A stretch of DNA of 64,000 bases from Siphonodentalium dalli (GCA_032622095.1 CP136063.1:203595934-203659933), one strand, 5' to 3'; shown: positions 48,169-60,883, numbered from the stretch's first letter. Translations and numbers: made by a program. The notes: a model not told the origin generated them from the sequence alone.

Positions 48169-48383
48169 TACTGTAATGTCCTAAATAATCGACTCCTTAG
48201 GCACAGCAGAATTATGGGTAATTTTTCAGGATTTAGTCTGAAATTTGGCTTGTTGCCATTCATCGGAAAGCTCTGTGAGAATTTTCCGATGAATGGCAAC
48301 AAGCCATATTTCCGATTAAATCCTGAAAAGTTACCTATAATTCTGCTGTGGTTAAGGAGTCGATTATTTAGGGCATTACTGTA
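48169..48383. mobile_element. Fold-back MITE family 1, copy 16, next to exon 5
   Basis: Full-length; left tip CTGTAATGTCC. Begins 62 bp after the exon-5 donor and could fold into a long hairpin in the pre-mRNA. Confidence 0.9.
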
Positions 48384-48635
48384 GTGATGTGCAGTTTTAT
48401 GGTTTCTCGGTTTTGTTTCGGTTTTATTTCAAAACCAAACCGCAAATGATATATTGAAAAAAAAAAAAACCTATTCTTCCTGTTTCAATTAACCGACACC
48501 ATTGGTCGCTGAATGTCGCTTTTACAAGACATCTATCAGTTGCTATTTGCCACTATTAATAGTAGCAGTTTCAATTTGGAACATTTGGGTGTTGAATGAG
48601 TGATAATGGCACATATTGCCACATTGACTACAGTA

Positions 48636-48779
48636 ATTCTCACCTGCCAAATAATAGTGCAGGACAAATTATAGTGCAGGGCTGTATTTTCGGCTGAAAC
48701 TAATAATAATGAAGCGGGTTGTATGTTTGACTGAAATTAAAATAATCATGCATGCACTATTGTTCGGCATATGAGAGTA
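48636..48779. mobile_element. CTCTCAGGTGCC element (family 4), diverged copy
   Basis: ATTCTCACCTGCCAAATAAT at the left, CATATGAGAGTA at the right, with AATAATAGTGCAGG motifs inside. Confidence 0.7.
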
Positions 48780-49286
48780 TGGAAATAACTGGAAAATGGC
48801 TGGAAATATTATGTCAAATATGATACCATCTGCTCTATGCATATAGTCATTGGTGTATTAAGTAAATCTGTAACTAAAACTTGGTTTTTCTACAAAAACC
48901 ATACCGAAACCAAAACCGAAATGACATTTCAAAACCGCACATCACTATATCAAACTATTTATATTGTCTTGCAACCTGTATGGAATTTTATTCAAAATGA
49001 ATATGACAAGTTACCAATCACAAATGGATAACTGATCAATACATATCTCTACAGTCAATTGATCTGGCCGCAGTATCACATCAAATTGAATAGGTAAGAT
49101 TGCTGGATCAAATGACCTGCCACAGGTGTAGAGTTGATCCAACGGTCTGACCTCTAATGACCAGATAAATACACTGTAGTGATGATAGATTTATAAATGA
49201 CATATTATGAACCAAAATCACATTTGAATGACATAAACCCATTTAATGATAAGAAACGTAACTAAAGTGATAGGGGTACTGTACAC

Positions 49287-49396
49287 AATATTTACCTTGA
49301 CCTTGTAAACCAGTGCATTCTCTTATATATAAGAGACTGCACTGGCTCAGGATGTTTAATGCGGCACCAGCACCGCTCCCGTCATGAAAGGGTTAA
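49287..49396. mobile_element. TTAA-CCCTTT family 3, right half
   Basis: Second hairpin and the right end GTCATGAAAGGGTTAA; left half missing. Confidence 0.8.
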
Positions 49397-49574
49397 AGCC
49401 TGCCGATTTGCCTTTTATAAGTTAAGGGTCAAGAAAGCGATAGATAATAAGAAACGTAAATAAAACGATAACCAGACACTACTATTTTAAGTGAATACGC
49501 AAAAGATAGAGGATGGTGGTTTGACATCAGATCAAACTAGCTTGGGAAGAAAAACGATAGTCACAGCCTTCATA

Positions 49575-49690
49575 ATTGGCTACAGCAATCAGCATTGCCG
49601 AAGCAATTTGCTGAAGCAAACTGGGCCACGGCATACTATTGCCGTAGCGGATTGCCGAAGCAAAACAATCTGAATTAAGAGGGCTGTAGT
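49575..49690 (+). repeat. Dispersed repeat, copy 2 (pair with 36905)
   Basis: Shares CTGAAGCAAACTGGGCCA and GAATTAAGAGGGCTG with the 36.9-kb copy. Confidence 0.65.
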
Positions 49691-49887
49691 CATATAATCA
49701 ATTTAGTTCTTGTAAGACTTGCCAGTTTTTTGAATTAGTATGATGTACTATAGACTATCACATATTACTCAAAAAACACCCCGAATAAGGTCTGTTATTT
49801 CCACCCCAGTGGCACATTTATTAACATTTATTCACCTTGCCTCCCATGTGATACCATTACATTGTTGAAGTTGTGATAAATGCACCT

Positions 49888-50150
49888 TTAACTTTTCCAT
49901 GACTGGAGATTCCTGAAATCTGCAAGAACTTTGTGCCAATGCATTCTCTTATATACATGTATATGAAAGTCTCCCATAGGGAGCCTTGCATATATAAGAG
50001 AATACAATATTTACCTTGACCTTGTAAGCTAACTTGTGCATTCTTTTTTTTATGCGAGGCTCCTTATGGTAGACTCGCATATAAAAGAGAATGCACTGGC
50101 ACAGGGTCTATAATGCTGCATCAGCACAGCTCCCATCATGAAAGGGTAAA
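49888..50150. mobile_element. TTAA-CCCTTT family 3, full copy upstream of exon 6a
   Basis: TTAACTTTTCCATGACTGG, two hairpins, then CATCATGAAAGGGTAAA. The terminal TTAA is mutated at the right. Confidence 0.85.
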
Positions 50151-50680
50151 CATGGTGTCAACATACCTTAACGTGGTGCATCATCAGTACAACACATGTA
50201 TTAATAAATGGTTAATGTCAATACACTAAGTGATAATGCAGTCATGCCTTCATACAGAATAATGCAAGTGCAGTGACAACATCCATTCATGTTTAACAAA
50301 CATTGCATTGATTTACCATTTTGTCGACATAGATAACAATTGATTCCATCAGTTATATAATAGATAGGGAGAGTTGTATTATTTTGCTAATACTTCAACC
50401 TTCACTACAGCCCTCGATATTAGGAAAAATGTCCCAATGGCAAATTTAATGCTGTACATGTAGCATGTTGTTTTCCACATGTTGCTAATTGTTTTATCAA
50501 TTCTTGACAGTAAACATTGAAAAAGGTGAAAGCATTGAAAAATATTCTGAAAATTATATTTAGACTAAAATATTTGAACTTATTAAATACACAATCAACA
50601 ATGTTTGTTGACAAATCACTGCAACAGTTTTGTTTACGTAACAATGGTTTCAACAAAGTTCTCCAATTTAAGATTTTTAA

Positions 50681-50917
<237 letters not shown>

Positions 50918-51023
50918 TAAAATAATCTTTGAACTGAAAATTGGTATATTTCAGTTCAAATTCCATGTGCAGCTTTAATGCCTTTTTATACTGAATGGAT
51001 TCGCCCACTCAGTTATAAAAGTA

Positions 51024-51202
51024 TACAGTAATGCCCTAATTAATCGACACCTTAACCACAGCAGAATTATGGGTAACTTTTCAGGATTTAGTCGGAAATA
51101 TGGCTTGTTGCCATTCATCAAGCCATATTTCCGACTAAATCCTGAAAAGTTACCCATAATTCTGCTGTGTTTAAGGAGTCGATTATTTAGAGCATTACTG
51201 TA
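51024..51202. mobile_element. Fold-back MITE family 1, copy 17, downstream of exon 6a
   Basis: Inserted at the TA of GTATACA; the matching empty site is at about 52482-52488 in duplication copy b. Begins 190 bp after the 6a donor. Confidence 0.92.
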
Positions 51203-51400
51203 CATTGGAATGGAATTCATTTAGAGGGGTTTTCAGCTAATAAAAGCAGTCAGCAGACAGAAAAACAAATAATACAATAAATGAATGATTCATATTCATT
51301 TGTGGGAAATGTTCAGATAATAAACAACCTATTTGTTGAACTTATTATCTGAACATTTTCTGAGGGATAACTATGATTTTTTAATATAGAAAGGGTTAAT
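51203..51400. repeat. Fold-back repeat, TTCAGATAATAAG family, copy 2
   Basis: GTTCAGATAATAAACAACC and TTGTTGAACTTATTATCTGA hairpin, ending AAAGGGTTAA. Duplicated at 52676-52860. Confidence 0.78.
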
Positions 51401-51786
51401 TATACCCCCATCCCAAAAGATAGGGAGGTATACTGGATTACATGCATCTGTCTAGCTGTCCATCTGTCCGTCCACTCGCTCATTTATCTCAACCATGGGT
51501 TATTTTGGATGTCAATGAAATTTGGTATGCAGGTTTGTCATTAGGAGGGCATTCAAAAGAGGGTTCATTGACATTGTTCACATTTTCCATTCAAGAGTTA
51601 TCCCTCTTTTATCAACTGAAAATGTTGGATTTCCGTCTGTCATTTATTAGAATTGTCAAGTACATGTTATTTGTTCGCTTATCACATTTTTTTTCACAAT
51701 TTCGTTTCTGACCTGCCCATATTTCAATTTTCACCAGGGGGGGGGGGGGGGGGTGGTATCCCAGCACCCATGGTGCAACCTCTTGT
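51401..51786 (+). mobile_element. TCCGTCC element inserted in duplication copy a
   Basis: TATACCCCCATCCC with a GGGAGGTATA hairpin, CTGTCCGTCC, poly-G and GGTATCCCAGCACCCATGG. Copy b lacks it: GGTTAAT is followed directly by TCTCAATGAAAA at 52861. Confidence 0.82.
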
Positions 51787-51847
51787 TCTCAATGAAAATA
51801 TGTCATCTACTGCGTGTACAATTTGGGCACGACTCTCAGAATTCAAT

Positions 51848-52111
51848 TTAACCCTTCCGTGACTGGAGCTTCCTGAAATTTTGCGAAAACTCTGTGCCAA
51901 TGCATTCTCTTTATATATGCGAGTCTCCCATAGGGAGCCTCGCATATATAAGAGAATACATTGGCCTAATAATATTTACTTTGACCTTGTAAGCCATGGA
52001 ATTATCTTATATATGCGAGGCTCCTTATAGTAGACTTGTATATAAAAGAGTATGTGGTGACACAGGATCTTTAATGGTGTACCAGCGCAGCTCCCATCAT
52101 GAAAGGGTTAA
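51848..52111. mobile_element. TTAA-CCCTTT family 3, exactly at the duplication junction
   Basis: TTAACCCTTCCGTGACTGG to CATCATGAAAGGGTTAA. It separates duplication copies a and b and ends 55 bp before exon 6b. Confidence 0.9.
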
Positions 52112-52166
52112 AGTTCTCCAATTTAAAAGTTTTAATAATTTATATTTGTATTTTTTTTTTACATAG

Positions 52167-52293
52167 TGAACCACATTCCATTTTCTATGGTTCCCAAATA
52201 ATTTTGGCGCTTGAATACCTTCACTCCCTGGATGTGGTTTATCGCGACATAAAGCCTGAAAATATCCTTCTGTGCCCTGATGGTTATCTTAAA
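52167..52293 (+). CDS. PKA-C: PKA-C alternative exon 6b (recent duplicate of 6a)
   Basis: 127 nt with acceptor poly-T then ACATAG and donor AAA|GTAAGT. It differs from 6a at two bases only, both changing the residue: TTG to GTG (Leu to Val before the VYRD) and CTA to ATA, so the loop reads YRDIKPEN. The catalytic Asp, Lys and Asn are kept. Val and Ile at these places are conservative and occur in other kinases (RDIKPEN is common in the AGC group). The flanking introns are also duplicated. A TTAA-flanked hairpin element ends 55 bp upstream of the exon, just before the polypyrimidine tract. Confidence 0.92.
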
Positions 52294-52490
52294 GTAAGTC
52301 AAAGTCCTCAAAGTGGACAATCGCACACAATTTGCAGTTTGAGTGTGTTATTTGGCACATAGGATTTATTAATGCTTTAAAAATAATATTTGAACTGAAA
52401 ATTGGTATATTTCAGTTTAAATACCATGTGCAGCTTTAACGTCTTTCTGTAATGAAGGATTCTCCTACTCAGTTATAAAAGTATACATTG

Positions 52491-52671
52491 TACTCTCAGA
52501 TGCCTAAAAATTGTGATGGCCTATTAATAGTGTTGGGTGGAGATTTAGGCTGAAATTAATAATAGTGACGTCAATTTCACTCTTTGTCTCGATGGCAAAT
52601 AATAGTGATCGTTGGGAATTTTCTCCCAGATTAATAATCTTGCCGACGCTATTATTAGGCACATGAGAGCA
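52491..52671. mobile_element. CTCTCAGGTGCC element (family 4), inside copy b
   Basis: TACTCTCAGATGCCTAAAAA to GGCACATGAGAGCA. Absent from duplication copy a, so it inserted after the duplication. Confidence 0.85.
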
Positions 52672-52675
52672 ACGG

Positions 52676-52860
52676 TCCATTATTCATTTAGAGGGGTGTT
52701 CAGCAAATAAAATCAGACAGAAAAACAGATGAAACAGATCAAACAATAACAGAATGATTCATATTCATTTGTGGGAAATGTTCAGATAATAAGTACCTAT
52801 TTGTTGAACTTATTATCTGAACATTTGCTGGATAACTATGAGTATTTAGAATGGGTTAAT
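52676..52860. repeat. Fold-back repeat, TTCAGATAATAAG family, copy 3
   Basis: Duplicated along with exon 6b; same hairpin as 51203-51400. Confidence 0.75.
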
Positions 52861-53627
52861 TCTCAATGAAAATGTGGCATCTACTGCAAGTACCAGTTGG
52901 GCACGACTCTCAGAAGTTATTAATTCTCTTCAATTTTGATGAAATATTATAATTTTTTTACCGAGTTTCACAGCTTGTATACTGTACTGTGTACACTTTA
53001 GATCAATGCAGCTGATATCATCCGTGGTGCTGGTGGAGTACGCATATCCAAAAATTAATAACATGTGAATCAATGTCTGAATGGTGAAAATTTGCTTCAA
53101 GAACCTAGATATATCAAATGTATTCTCAAGGTACTCATAAGCCTCAGATACATACATTGTATATGTGTTACTACAATATTGAATATACTCAGCCTCTTTG
53201 CTATAACCTATTTATAACCCTTTGATGTGTTAACATGTACTTGATGTGATTATGTGCAGTTGATTGTATAATATGATGTGTCTAAATAATTTTGTTTAGC
53301 TATAATATACTGTACCAGTTGTACAGTGATCTACATTAACCATACACACTCTCCATCGAGAAATTGCACTTTTAACAAGTTTTCATAAATTAGAATTTTG
53401 TTCCTTTCATATATCTGCTTAACTTTTAGCAATATTTTGAGATTTAAATTTTTTGTTTTTGTTTATTAGATATATCAAACATCTAGTCAAAGAAATACTA
53501 TTTCCACTAATTAGCTATTCATTGATCATTGCATTGAAGTTTTTGAAATGATTAACAAATCTATTTTAGGTATCGTCTTTTTAAATTTTCAGTTATTACA
53601 GTGATTATTCTTATTTTTATCCCACAG

Positions 53628-53754
53628 TGAGCCCCATTCTCGATTTTACGCTGCTCAAATAGTATTGGCATTTGAATATCTCCACAATTTGGATCTCATA
53701 TATCGAGATCTGAAACCGGAGAATTTACTCATAGATTCCCATGGCTATATTAAA
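53628..53754 (+). CDS. PKA-C: PKA-C alternative exon 6c (canonical catalytic loop)
   Basis: 127 nt between acceptor TTATCCCACAG and donor AAA|GTAAGT. It encodes [32 protein letters not shown] and [10 protein letters not shown]. This is the copy closest to ordinary PKA-C, with RFYAAQIVL and LLID intact, so it probably represents the ancestral or default version. Its DNA is well diverged from the other three at wobble positions, so it is an old duplicate. Confidence 0.95.
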
Positions 53755-54597
53755 GTAAGTACACGAGAATGCCGCATCGTTTGCCCTTGGTAGATTTTCA
53801 GTTTAGTATACTTAGTTGTCTTGTATTAGATTGTAGTTGTGGTACCTTGAACTGAAATTTATATCACAAATGTGAATGCTATATTCCTACTAACAGTAAC
53901 AGTTCATCTTTTACCTTCCACCCACTTAATTTATATAAGAAGAACCAACTCATGAATTACTATGCCCTTCACTTTTAACTATAACCACTACATATGGAAA
54001 TTATGACTAAGGCGGAATGGCCATAATATTATTTAATCGAAGTGACATGTCGAAGAATTCGAAATCGAGTGAATGTTTTCGGCGCTGAAAGTTTTTTATA
54101 CCAGAGATTAGTATTATGGGATATCCAAGAGAATCATGGGAAGTTCAAAGGTCACTATAGTTTCGTCTAACAGAAGTGTACCGGTATGGCCAGAGTAATG
54201 TATAGTCTATAGAGTAAATATTTCCGGTTTAGTAATTACACATTTTGATAACAAAATTGCCCGACACTGGAAATTCTGAATATTGCAATTTAGAAATATA
54301 TGAAAGCTACAGCATCATATTTATATAAATTTGTAATGTGGCCTTACCTAAAGCTACTTATAAAGCTCATTCTGATTGGTTTATAGTCTGACTCTGTGGT
54401 CCCATCAATAGATCATATTGTGAAGCAGTTCCATAATAAAAAATCCACACAAAAAAGTGTAAAAGTTTTATAAATTACAATTACAGTCCATTCCACTTAA
54501 TAGCATAGCATTGGTGCAAGGGCTTTCTATTCGATAAACTCAACATTCTTTTATACGGAATGCACTAAATTTGTTTTTGAAACGATAGCATGAATGG

Positions 54598-54708
54598 CTG
54601 GTCATTATGATTCATATTGATTGGTGAGAAATGTTCAGATAATAAGTTCAACAAACGACCCAAGGGAACTACTCATCAATGATTATTTAGTATAGAAAGG
54701 GTTAACAG
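54598..54708. repeat. TTCAGATAATAAG family fragment
   Basis: GTTCAGATAATAAGTTCAAC and the end AGAAAGGGTTAAC; right hairpin arm missing. Lies between exons 6c and 6d. Confidence 0.65.
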
Positions 54709-55360
54709 TACCCCAAGTTCCCAATTGACTTCGCAGTCGCCACAAAACAAATGTCAAATACCAAAGAATTAAAATCATTAAATGCCCTGTCACAGTTCTC
54801 CTTCATGACTATTAATAACCTTGATCTTTAGCAATCAGAGCAAACATGCGCTTGGTGGGAGATAAAGCTTAATATAATAGACAAAATGTTATTTGAAAAG
54901 CTAAATAACTGATCAATGCATGTACATAACTTTTGCATAATTCACATTTCTTTATGCGCTGCTTCGCACTGAAACTTGTTTTAACCAAAACAAAACTTGT
55001 GAAGATTCGTGCTGTTTCAGCATCACATTCTGAGTTTTTGGAGAGCATTCTTTTTCTGACATCTTCAATAGTGATCCATTGACACCACCAAATTGTAACT
55101 ATTAAAAGTTCTCTTGAAAGCTTTATTTCAAATTTGCAAGTTTCAAACATTGATTAAAGTTGTTGAAAAAAACATGGTTGAATGGTTTGGGTGAAAGTAA
55201 CCCTTACACATTGATTCTACGAGATGCCCCTTTTTTTGCATGTTGCAGTTCAAGGTACCACGCTTATGTATTGAGCACTAATCAGTTATATTATTTTAGA
55301 ATACCCTAACTGTTTTTATTTTCTGTTTCTATTCTTCCATTTTATTGATTCTTTTAACAG

Positions 55361-55487
55361 TGAGATGCACTCCAGATTTTACGCTGCCCAAATTACTTTG
55401 GTTCTCGAATATTTGCATCATTTGGACATAATGTATCGGGATTTAAAACCCGAAAATTTACTGCTAGACTCGATGGGTTACCTGAAG
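55361..55487 (+). CDS. PKA-C: PKA-C alternative exon 6d (divergent, weaker donor)
   Basis: 127 nt after acceptor GATTCTTTTAACAG. It encodes [32 protein letters not shown] and [10 protein letters not shown]. Catalytic residues are intact. Compared with 6c it differs at 10 of 42 residues, including Met for Pro at the second position and more hydrophobic residues before the loop. The donor AAG|GTAGAG matches the U1 consensus less well than the GTAAGT of the other three, which could lower its use. It is the last exon-6 copy I could find before 64000. Confidence 0.93.
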
Positions 55488-55895
55488 GTAGAGTACTTCA
55501 GTCATTAAAACATTAGACAGGTTCAGATCCATGTACATGTAAACCTATGATGGAACATTTGTAATTTCTCAACCAGTCCTGTTTATAGAAAAATTTATGA
55601 AGATTAATAATTTTGTGCTTGTCAAATAAATTTTTACGAAGTATTTGCTATGTGTTACAGTATAATTCAGGTATCTACTAGTATCTATTATTTAAATGGA
55701 CATGGCTCATTCGAGCTTCCAAATTTTGTCTACGTAATTTGGAAAGAGGTATTTGATAGGTTGACAAATACACAAAATATTTATATACCGGCTTCATATG
55801 CTCTGAAAAATACATTCCATGGCCACAGCCATTTTCAGGCTGTAAACGCTCTTTATTTCGACCATATCAGGAATAGACTAACAAAGAACACCTTT

Positions 55896-56777
55896 TAGCT
55901 CAACTTTACTTTATAAAGTTTGAGCTATTGCCATGGGTTGGTATCTGTCGTCTGTGTGTGTGGAGACGTCCGTCAACAATTTTCATTACAACGGGCTACA
56001 GGTCGTACCTAGCAATATACATGTATAGTCTATCAATATTATATTTATTTGTAATTGTACTTTCCATGTGTGTATATTGTAAATAAAATTATCCTATCCT
56101 ATCCTACCTTTGATCAGATCATTATGAAATTTGTCATGGCTGTTGACATTGACATGTAGATGAGAACGAGTCAATTTGGGGTCATTTGGTAAAAAAACAG
56201 GGCCGCCGGAGGCCATCTTGGATTTAAAACTTCAATCCATTAGCACCGTCTACAGGCCGGAGTGTTTGTTTGATCATCTTGAAATTTGTCAGGGATGTTA
56301 ATATTGACATGTAGATGGGAATGAGTCATTTTGGGGCTATTCGGCCATAAAACATTGCTGCTGGCAGCCATCTTGGATTTTACTCTTTGCATGACTAAAT
56401 CCTTTGACAAGGGCTACAATTTGTACCTTTGGTCAGATCATTATGAAATTTGTCGTGGCTGTTGATATTGATATATAGATAGGAATGAGTCATTTTGGGG
56501 TCATTCGGCCATAAAACATGGCTGCCGGCAGCCATCTTTGATTTTAATCTTTGCATGACTAAATCCTTGTGCACAACCTTCAGACCACATCCCTTGTCTG
56601 ATCATCACCAAACTGCGTATGGATCATGGGGGTAACCTCTAGATGGGAGCCATCAAAGTTTTCTGAATTTCATTGAAAAACATGGCCGCCAGTGGCCATC
56701 TTGGATTTTACTCTTACAATACTAATTTCTCCATTGACTGAAACACATGAAATTATCCACTGGCCAAGTTGAGCTAC
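55896..56777 (+). mobile_element. TAGCTCAACTT element with ~160-bp tandem core
   Basis: TIRs TAGCTCAACTT match exactly. Inside are several units with GAAATTTGTC (56125, 56281, 56445) and GGCCATCTTGGATTT. A TATCC-repeat tail at about 56090-56106 looks like the 3' end of a retroposon inserted within it. Confidence 0.8.
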
Positions 56778-57968
56778 AGTGTCATTGACACTTTCATTTC
56801 TGTTGCATGCCGTGCAAATGGCTCTTTTCTGTTTGGGTCATAAAACACCTTGTTCAATGTTCTAATTTGTTATGTATGACTTCAATGTGTCTTTCTGGAC
56901 ATATAATGCTCATAGAAAGGTAGTTCAAGTATTTATCAACCTATTTCGTTACCCGGTACAATTCAAAAGTGATTATTATTAGGAGTATTTATAGCTCATG
57001 CTGCCCTATGGCATTAAAACGACTAATTAAAATGAACCCCTGTAATTGGTAAACACCAACGAAAATCGGCCAGTGAAAAATACAAAACAAACATTTGTTT
57101 ATGTACACTAACCATTAGCATGGTGCGTAATATTCCACATTCATAATATTTCATGCGATCTGTTTATTTGAAGAAAGAACTCAATTGAGAATTTAGTTTT
57201 AAAACATGCTCTTACAAGTAACAATATTATTATCTCAGACCAAGTATATCAACAAAAAATATCATCAGCATTGTTTACATGTGCATGGTAGATAAATCAG
57301 CATCGGTCATGACAGGCACACACAAACATACAGCGGTCATTTGGGAATTTTTGGCCGGTCATTGACCGTGACCGGACACTTATTTCCAGGCTTGTGGACG
57401 GCGATGAGGTGTTTATTTTGATTTAAAGATGGATATTGCTATGTTATTGCTACAAAATTGATATTGATAAAACATCATAGAAGTTGTTGGGTCAGGCATC
57501 ATCCATAATTTACTATTATCTTAAGCACATCATAAACTTGTTCCCTAATATGAGAGACTTCACCATATGAACTGAGGAATATATCGGGTTGTCCTTTGCT
57601 GAGCCTCCACATATTGCCACTGTATTAGTACACTTGCAAAAAAAAATTACGATGTGAGACACATCAATTGCTGTACTATAGTAGGAAATATCAACCAATA
57701 TCATAAAAAAAAGAGATTATACATGATTGCCAGAGAATGGGCATTTCCTGAAAATTGTGCATTAAAAATTAAGTGGTGTCGTGAACCATCAGACTGACCA
57801 AAAGGCAAGTCTGAATTTAATTTTATTGGATCAATTGACACATGTCACAGGGAAATATCCAGGGCTGTTTCGATACCTCTTAAAGGTTTGGGTGCCCAAT
57901 CACTAGAAGCCCGATTGTCCTAAAATTCCTAGTGAATAGTATTTTATCAACTTGAATTTTCTACTTTA

Positions 57969-58215
57969 GAGCTGCGCTGTTGCATCATTAAAGACCCTGT
58001 TCCAATGCATTCTCTTATATACACGAGCCTCCCATAGGGAGCCTTGCATATATAAGAGAATGCACTGGCTTACAAAATCAAGGTAAATATTGTTAGGCCA
58101 ATGCATTCTCTGAGTTATTGGGAGGCGCCCCCATGGGATACTTGCTTATATAAGAGAATGCATTGGCACAGGGTTTTTGCAAAATTTCAAGAAGTTCCAG
58201 TCATGAAAGGGTTAA
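57969..58215. mobile_element. TTAA-CCCTTT family 3, inverted orientation
   Basis: GAGCTGCGCTGTTGCATC at the left end (outer tip lost), two hairpins, then TCATGAAAGGGTTAA. Confidence 0.82.
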
Positions 58216-59554
58216 AGTATTCTGTGTGACATTTTCAAAGTGTGCCTAACAATTATTTTGGTAACTGAGGAAAACAATTTTCGTTTCCATAATGTGACGA
58301 AAAAAAATCTATTCTTTTATTCAATGTTTTTTTTAATTTGATACAGAAATCACACTACAATAATTATTATGATTAATTTATTTTAGTAATTTTCCAGTCT
58401 TTGTAACAAAACAAGTTTATCAGTTTTCCTTTTCTCAACTGTCTCACATATAACTTTTAATACTGACATAAAAGTGACATTTTAGTATAGTATCGGTTAT
58501 GTTTTGTAATATTTTGTTTATTTCCCAAGTTTATTGTCAATGATATTAAAGCTTGCCAATCAAGCTAGTGACCATATTCCTGGCAAATGTCTCACAAACA
58601 TACTGTTGGACATAATGTCAGACTCAAATACAAACCATCGGAAATTCACGGTTTTGCAGGCGGTTAAATTGAGGTACAGCATTACTGTATGCTAGAAGGC
58701 ACTGTTTGCAAGCTATCAAGCTAAGTTCTGTTTTCTGTTCAGAGGTTCCACACACACACACTAAACAAGGGATGGATCACGTGTTCCTCTCTCAAACTAT
58801 CCACCAATAACTTGACATAGAATTTACCTCTTTGTCCAATACATGTATGATGCTATGAGTTTGGACACCAAATTTCCCAATTTATTAATAGTTTATAAGT
58901 AAATTATATTTACCTAATGTTATTCATATATGCGAGTTTTGAATGCAAAGTAAGTAAAATTATGAGCGATATGAAGTAGGTCTCTAATTTACAATATAAA
59001 TTAATAATAAATAAATATTATTTACGATACAAAATTTCCAATTCATGGCTTAGAATTCCCTACGTTCGTGTATCTGAACCTGTCTGATATCATTTTATAT
59101 TGCACGCCAGTTTGGTACCTGGCTGATATATATTTTATATCACTGTTCGTTATTTATATCCATCATAAATCCTTGCATACAGGTATATAATTATATAGAG
59201 ATCTTTACTGCTTTCTATGTTGTCATCTGCATACTATATGTTCAGCTTGGTAGATTAAATAGGCCCCTCCAAATGACTTGCAATGCCAGATTAGCCATGG
59301 TGATGGTTACCATGGCAATTGCCATGCTGGAGTAGAAAAGGTGTAATTTATGGTGATGGTTTCTTTTCCACACTCCATTTTGGACAACACAGGTAGATCT
59401 ACCCTGAAATTAGCAAAATTGAATGAATGTTTTGTGGACGTGGACTTTTTGTGGGTAAAAAATTCAGAATCCATTCAAACTTGTGCCTCTCTTGTTGACA
59501 CAGTCGGCTCATGGCTGGCATGGCCTCCCGTATGGCTAAAGTGTGAGACCATGC

Positions 59555-59674
59555 ACAATGAGTTCCCCAGAGGATGAATTTGATGATCCTTGCCCAATCA
59601 GCAGGGTAGCATAACTAAATTCACCCTCTGGGGACCTCATACTGCAAATGTCCAGCACCATATTTTGAGGCCTG
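59555..59674. mobile_element. CAAGYCTG element family 2, single hairpin
   Basis: AATGAGTTCCCCAGAGGATG and the inverted AAATTCACCCTCTGGGGACC, ending TTTTGAGGCCTG. Confidence 0.75.
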
Positions 59675-59696
59675 CTCTTGTTATTCAAAATAAACA

Positions 59697-59811
59697 TACA
59701 GTAATGCTCCATTCCGATGAATGACAACAAGCCATATTTTCAACTAAATCCTGAACAGTTATCCATAATTCTTCTGTGGTTAAGGAGTCGATTATTTAGA
59801 GCATTACTGTA
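59697..59811. mobile_element. Fold-back MITE family 1, right half with left tip
   Basis: TACAGTAATGCTC joined to ATTCCGATGAATGACAAC and the rest of the right arm. Confidence 0.85.
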
Positions 59812-60307
59812 AGAGTCATGATAGGGTCTTCACAAAAGAACTTGTTTAGTCACAGAGGCTGATTTGCCAGCCATGAGGTGGCTTTGCAGGCCAGAGAGGC
59901 ATAAGAATGGTGGGTGTGAGAATCTAACCTGCTATGACTAATACTAAACCAATTCATAAACAGATTACATTCCAATTAGGAATAACAATTTCTTGATTAC
60001 TGCATAAATAGTAAGTTGTTTGTATTTTGGGCACATTTGCTCTCAAATCATTACAATGTCAGCTAAGTTTCGCTTCATTAGCATTGACCCATGAAAATGT
60101 TGCACACAGTGAAATTAGTTGGGACACCTGCTTATCTACCCTACATTCATATCAAACATTTGAACCTTTTCCTTGCGGCAGAAGAGACCTCTGTGCTTTG
60201 CTCCAAATGCCACGAAAATATCTCTGCACCTTGTGATTTTCAGATGTAAATTAATATGTATGCTATCTCTTACATGTACGTCTGATTTTCATTGGTCAGC
60301 TACAAAT

Positions 60308-60480
60308 AGAGGATCTCACATGAGTTTCTATTTTATTCGGAATTTATCACCCGAGTTCACTAAATTCGATTTGAGCCGAGGTTTACCGAGGCTAAAATAG
60401 AATTTAGAGGACGAGGTTGATAAATTACGTATAAAATAGGACGAGTGTGAGATACCTTTTATCATATGATCAAATAAACC
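60308..60480. repeat. Inverted repeat with GAGTGTGAGATAC end
   Basis: GAGGATCTCACATGAG...CTATTTTAT at the left and ATAAAATAGGACGAGTGTGA at the right; AGCCGAGGTTTACCGAGGCT is a central palindrome. Confidence 0.65.
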
Positions 60481-60554
60481 CGAAGCAACGCGAAATATTC
60501 ATCGAAAACAACAATCATAAACTACAGCGATCGCAAGTTATTTGAAGAACGCCG

Positions 60555-60562
60555 TGACGTCA
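60555..60562. promoter_or_regulatory. TGACGTCA (full CRE palindrome)
   Basis: Exact match inside a CpG-rich 100-bp stretch. Activity is unknown. Confidence 0.35.
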
Positions 60563-60883
60563 TCGCACGCGCTAATATTAAACGTGTCTATTACCGATAA
60601 TTATGAAACTGTTTTTATGGCCAAATTATGTGATAAATATGAATATTAATCTCCAAATATGACACTTCTTCCTATAAATGTATTTATTTTATTTGCATTG
60701 ATATCTCACTTTGCATGGCTTATTCTTATCTATTGTTCTTGATATTGTTCTATTCTTGTATATTATATCTCATGTGACTTTCTTGCATTTTAATTGACTG
60801 CATACTGCTATTCTATTTTGGATATACCCGGTAATCCTACTGTCATACTATCAATGGTTAATCACCATGATTATTCTTTTTTT

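Larger units (their letters stand above)
52110..52922 (+). repeat. Tandem segmental duplication, copy b (with exon 6b)
   Basis: Partner of 50655-51847. Contains its own insertion, the family-4 element 52491-52671. Intron bases just after the exon differ from copy a at about five places in 100. Confidence 0.9.

Noticed and set aside
55650-55898. Possible fifth exon-6 copy after 6d
   Set aside because: No YRD-x-KPEN, no acceptor followed by a matching frame. None found up to 64000.
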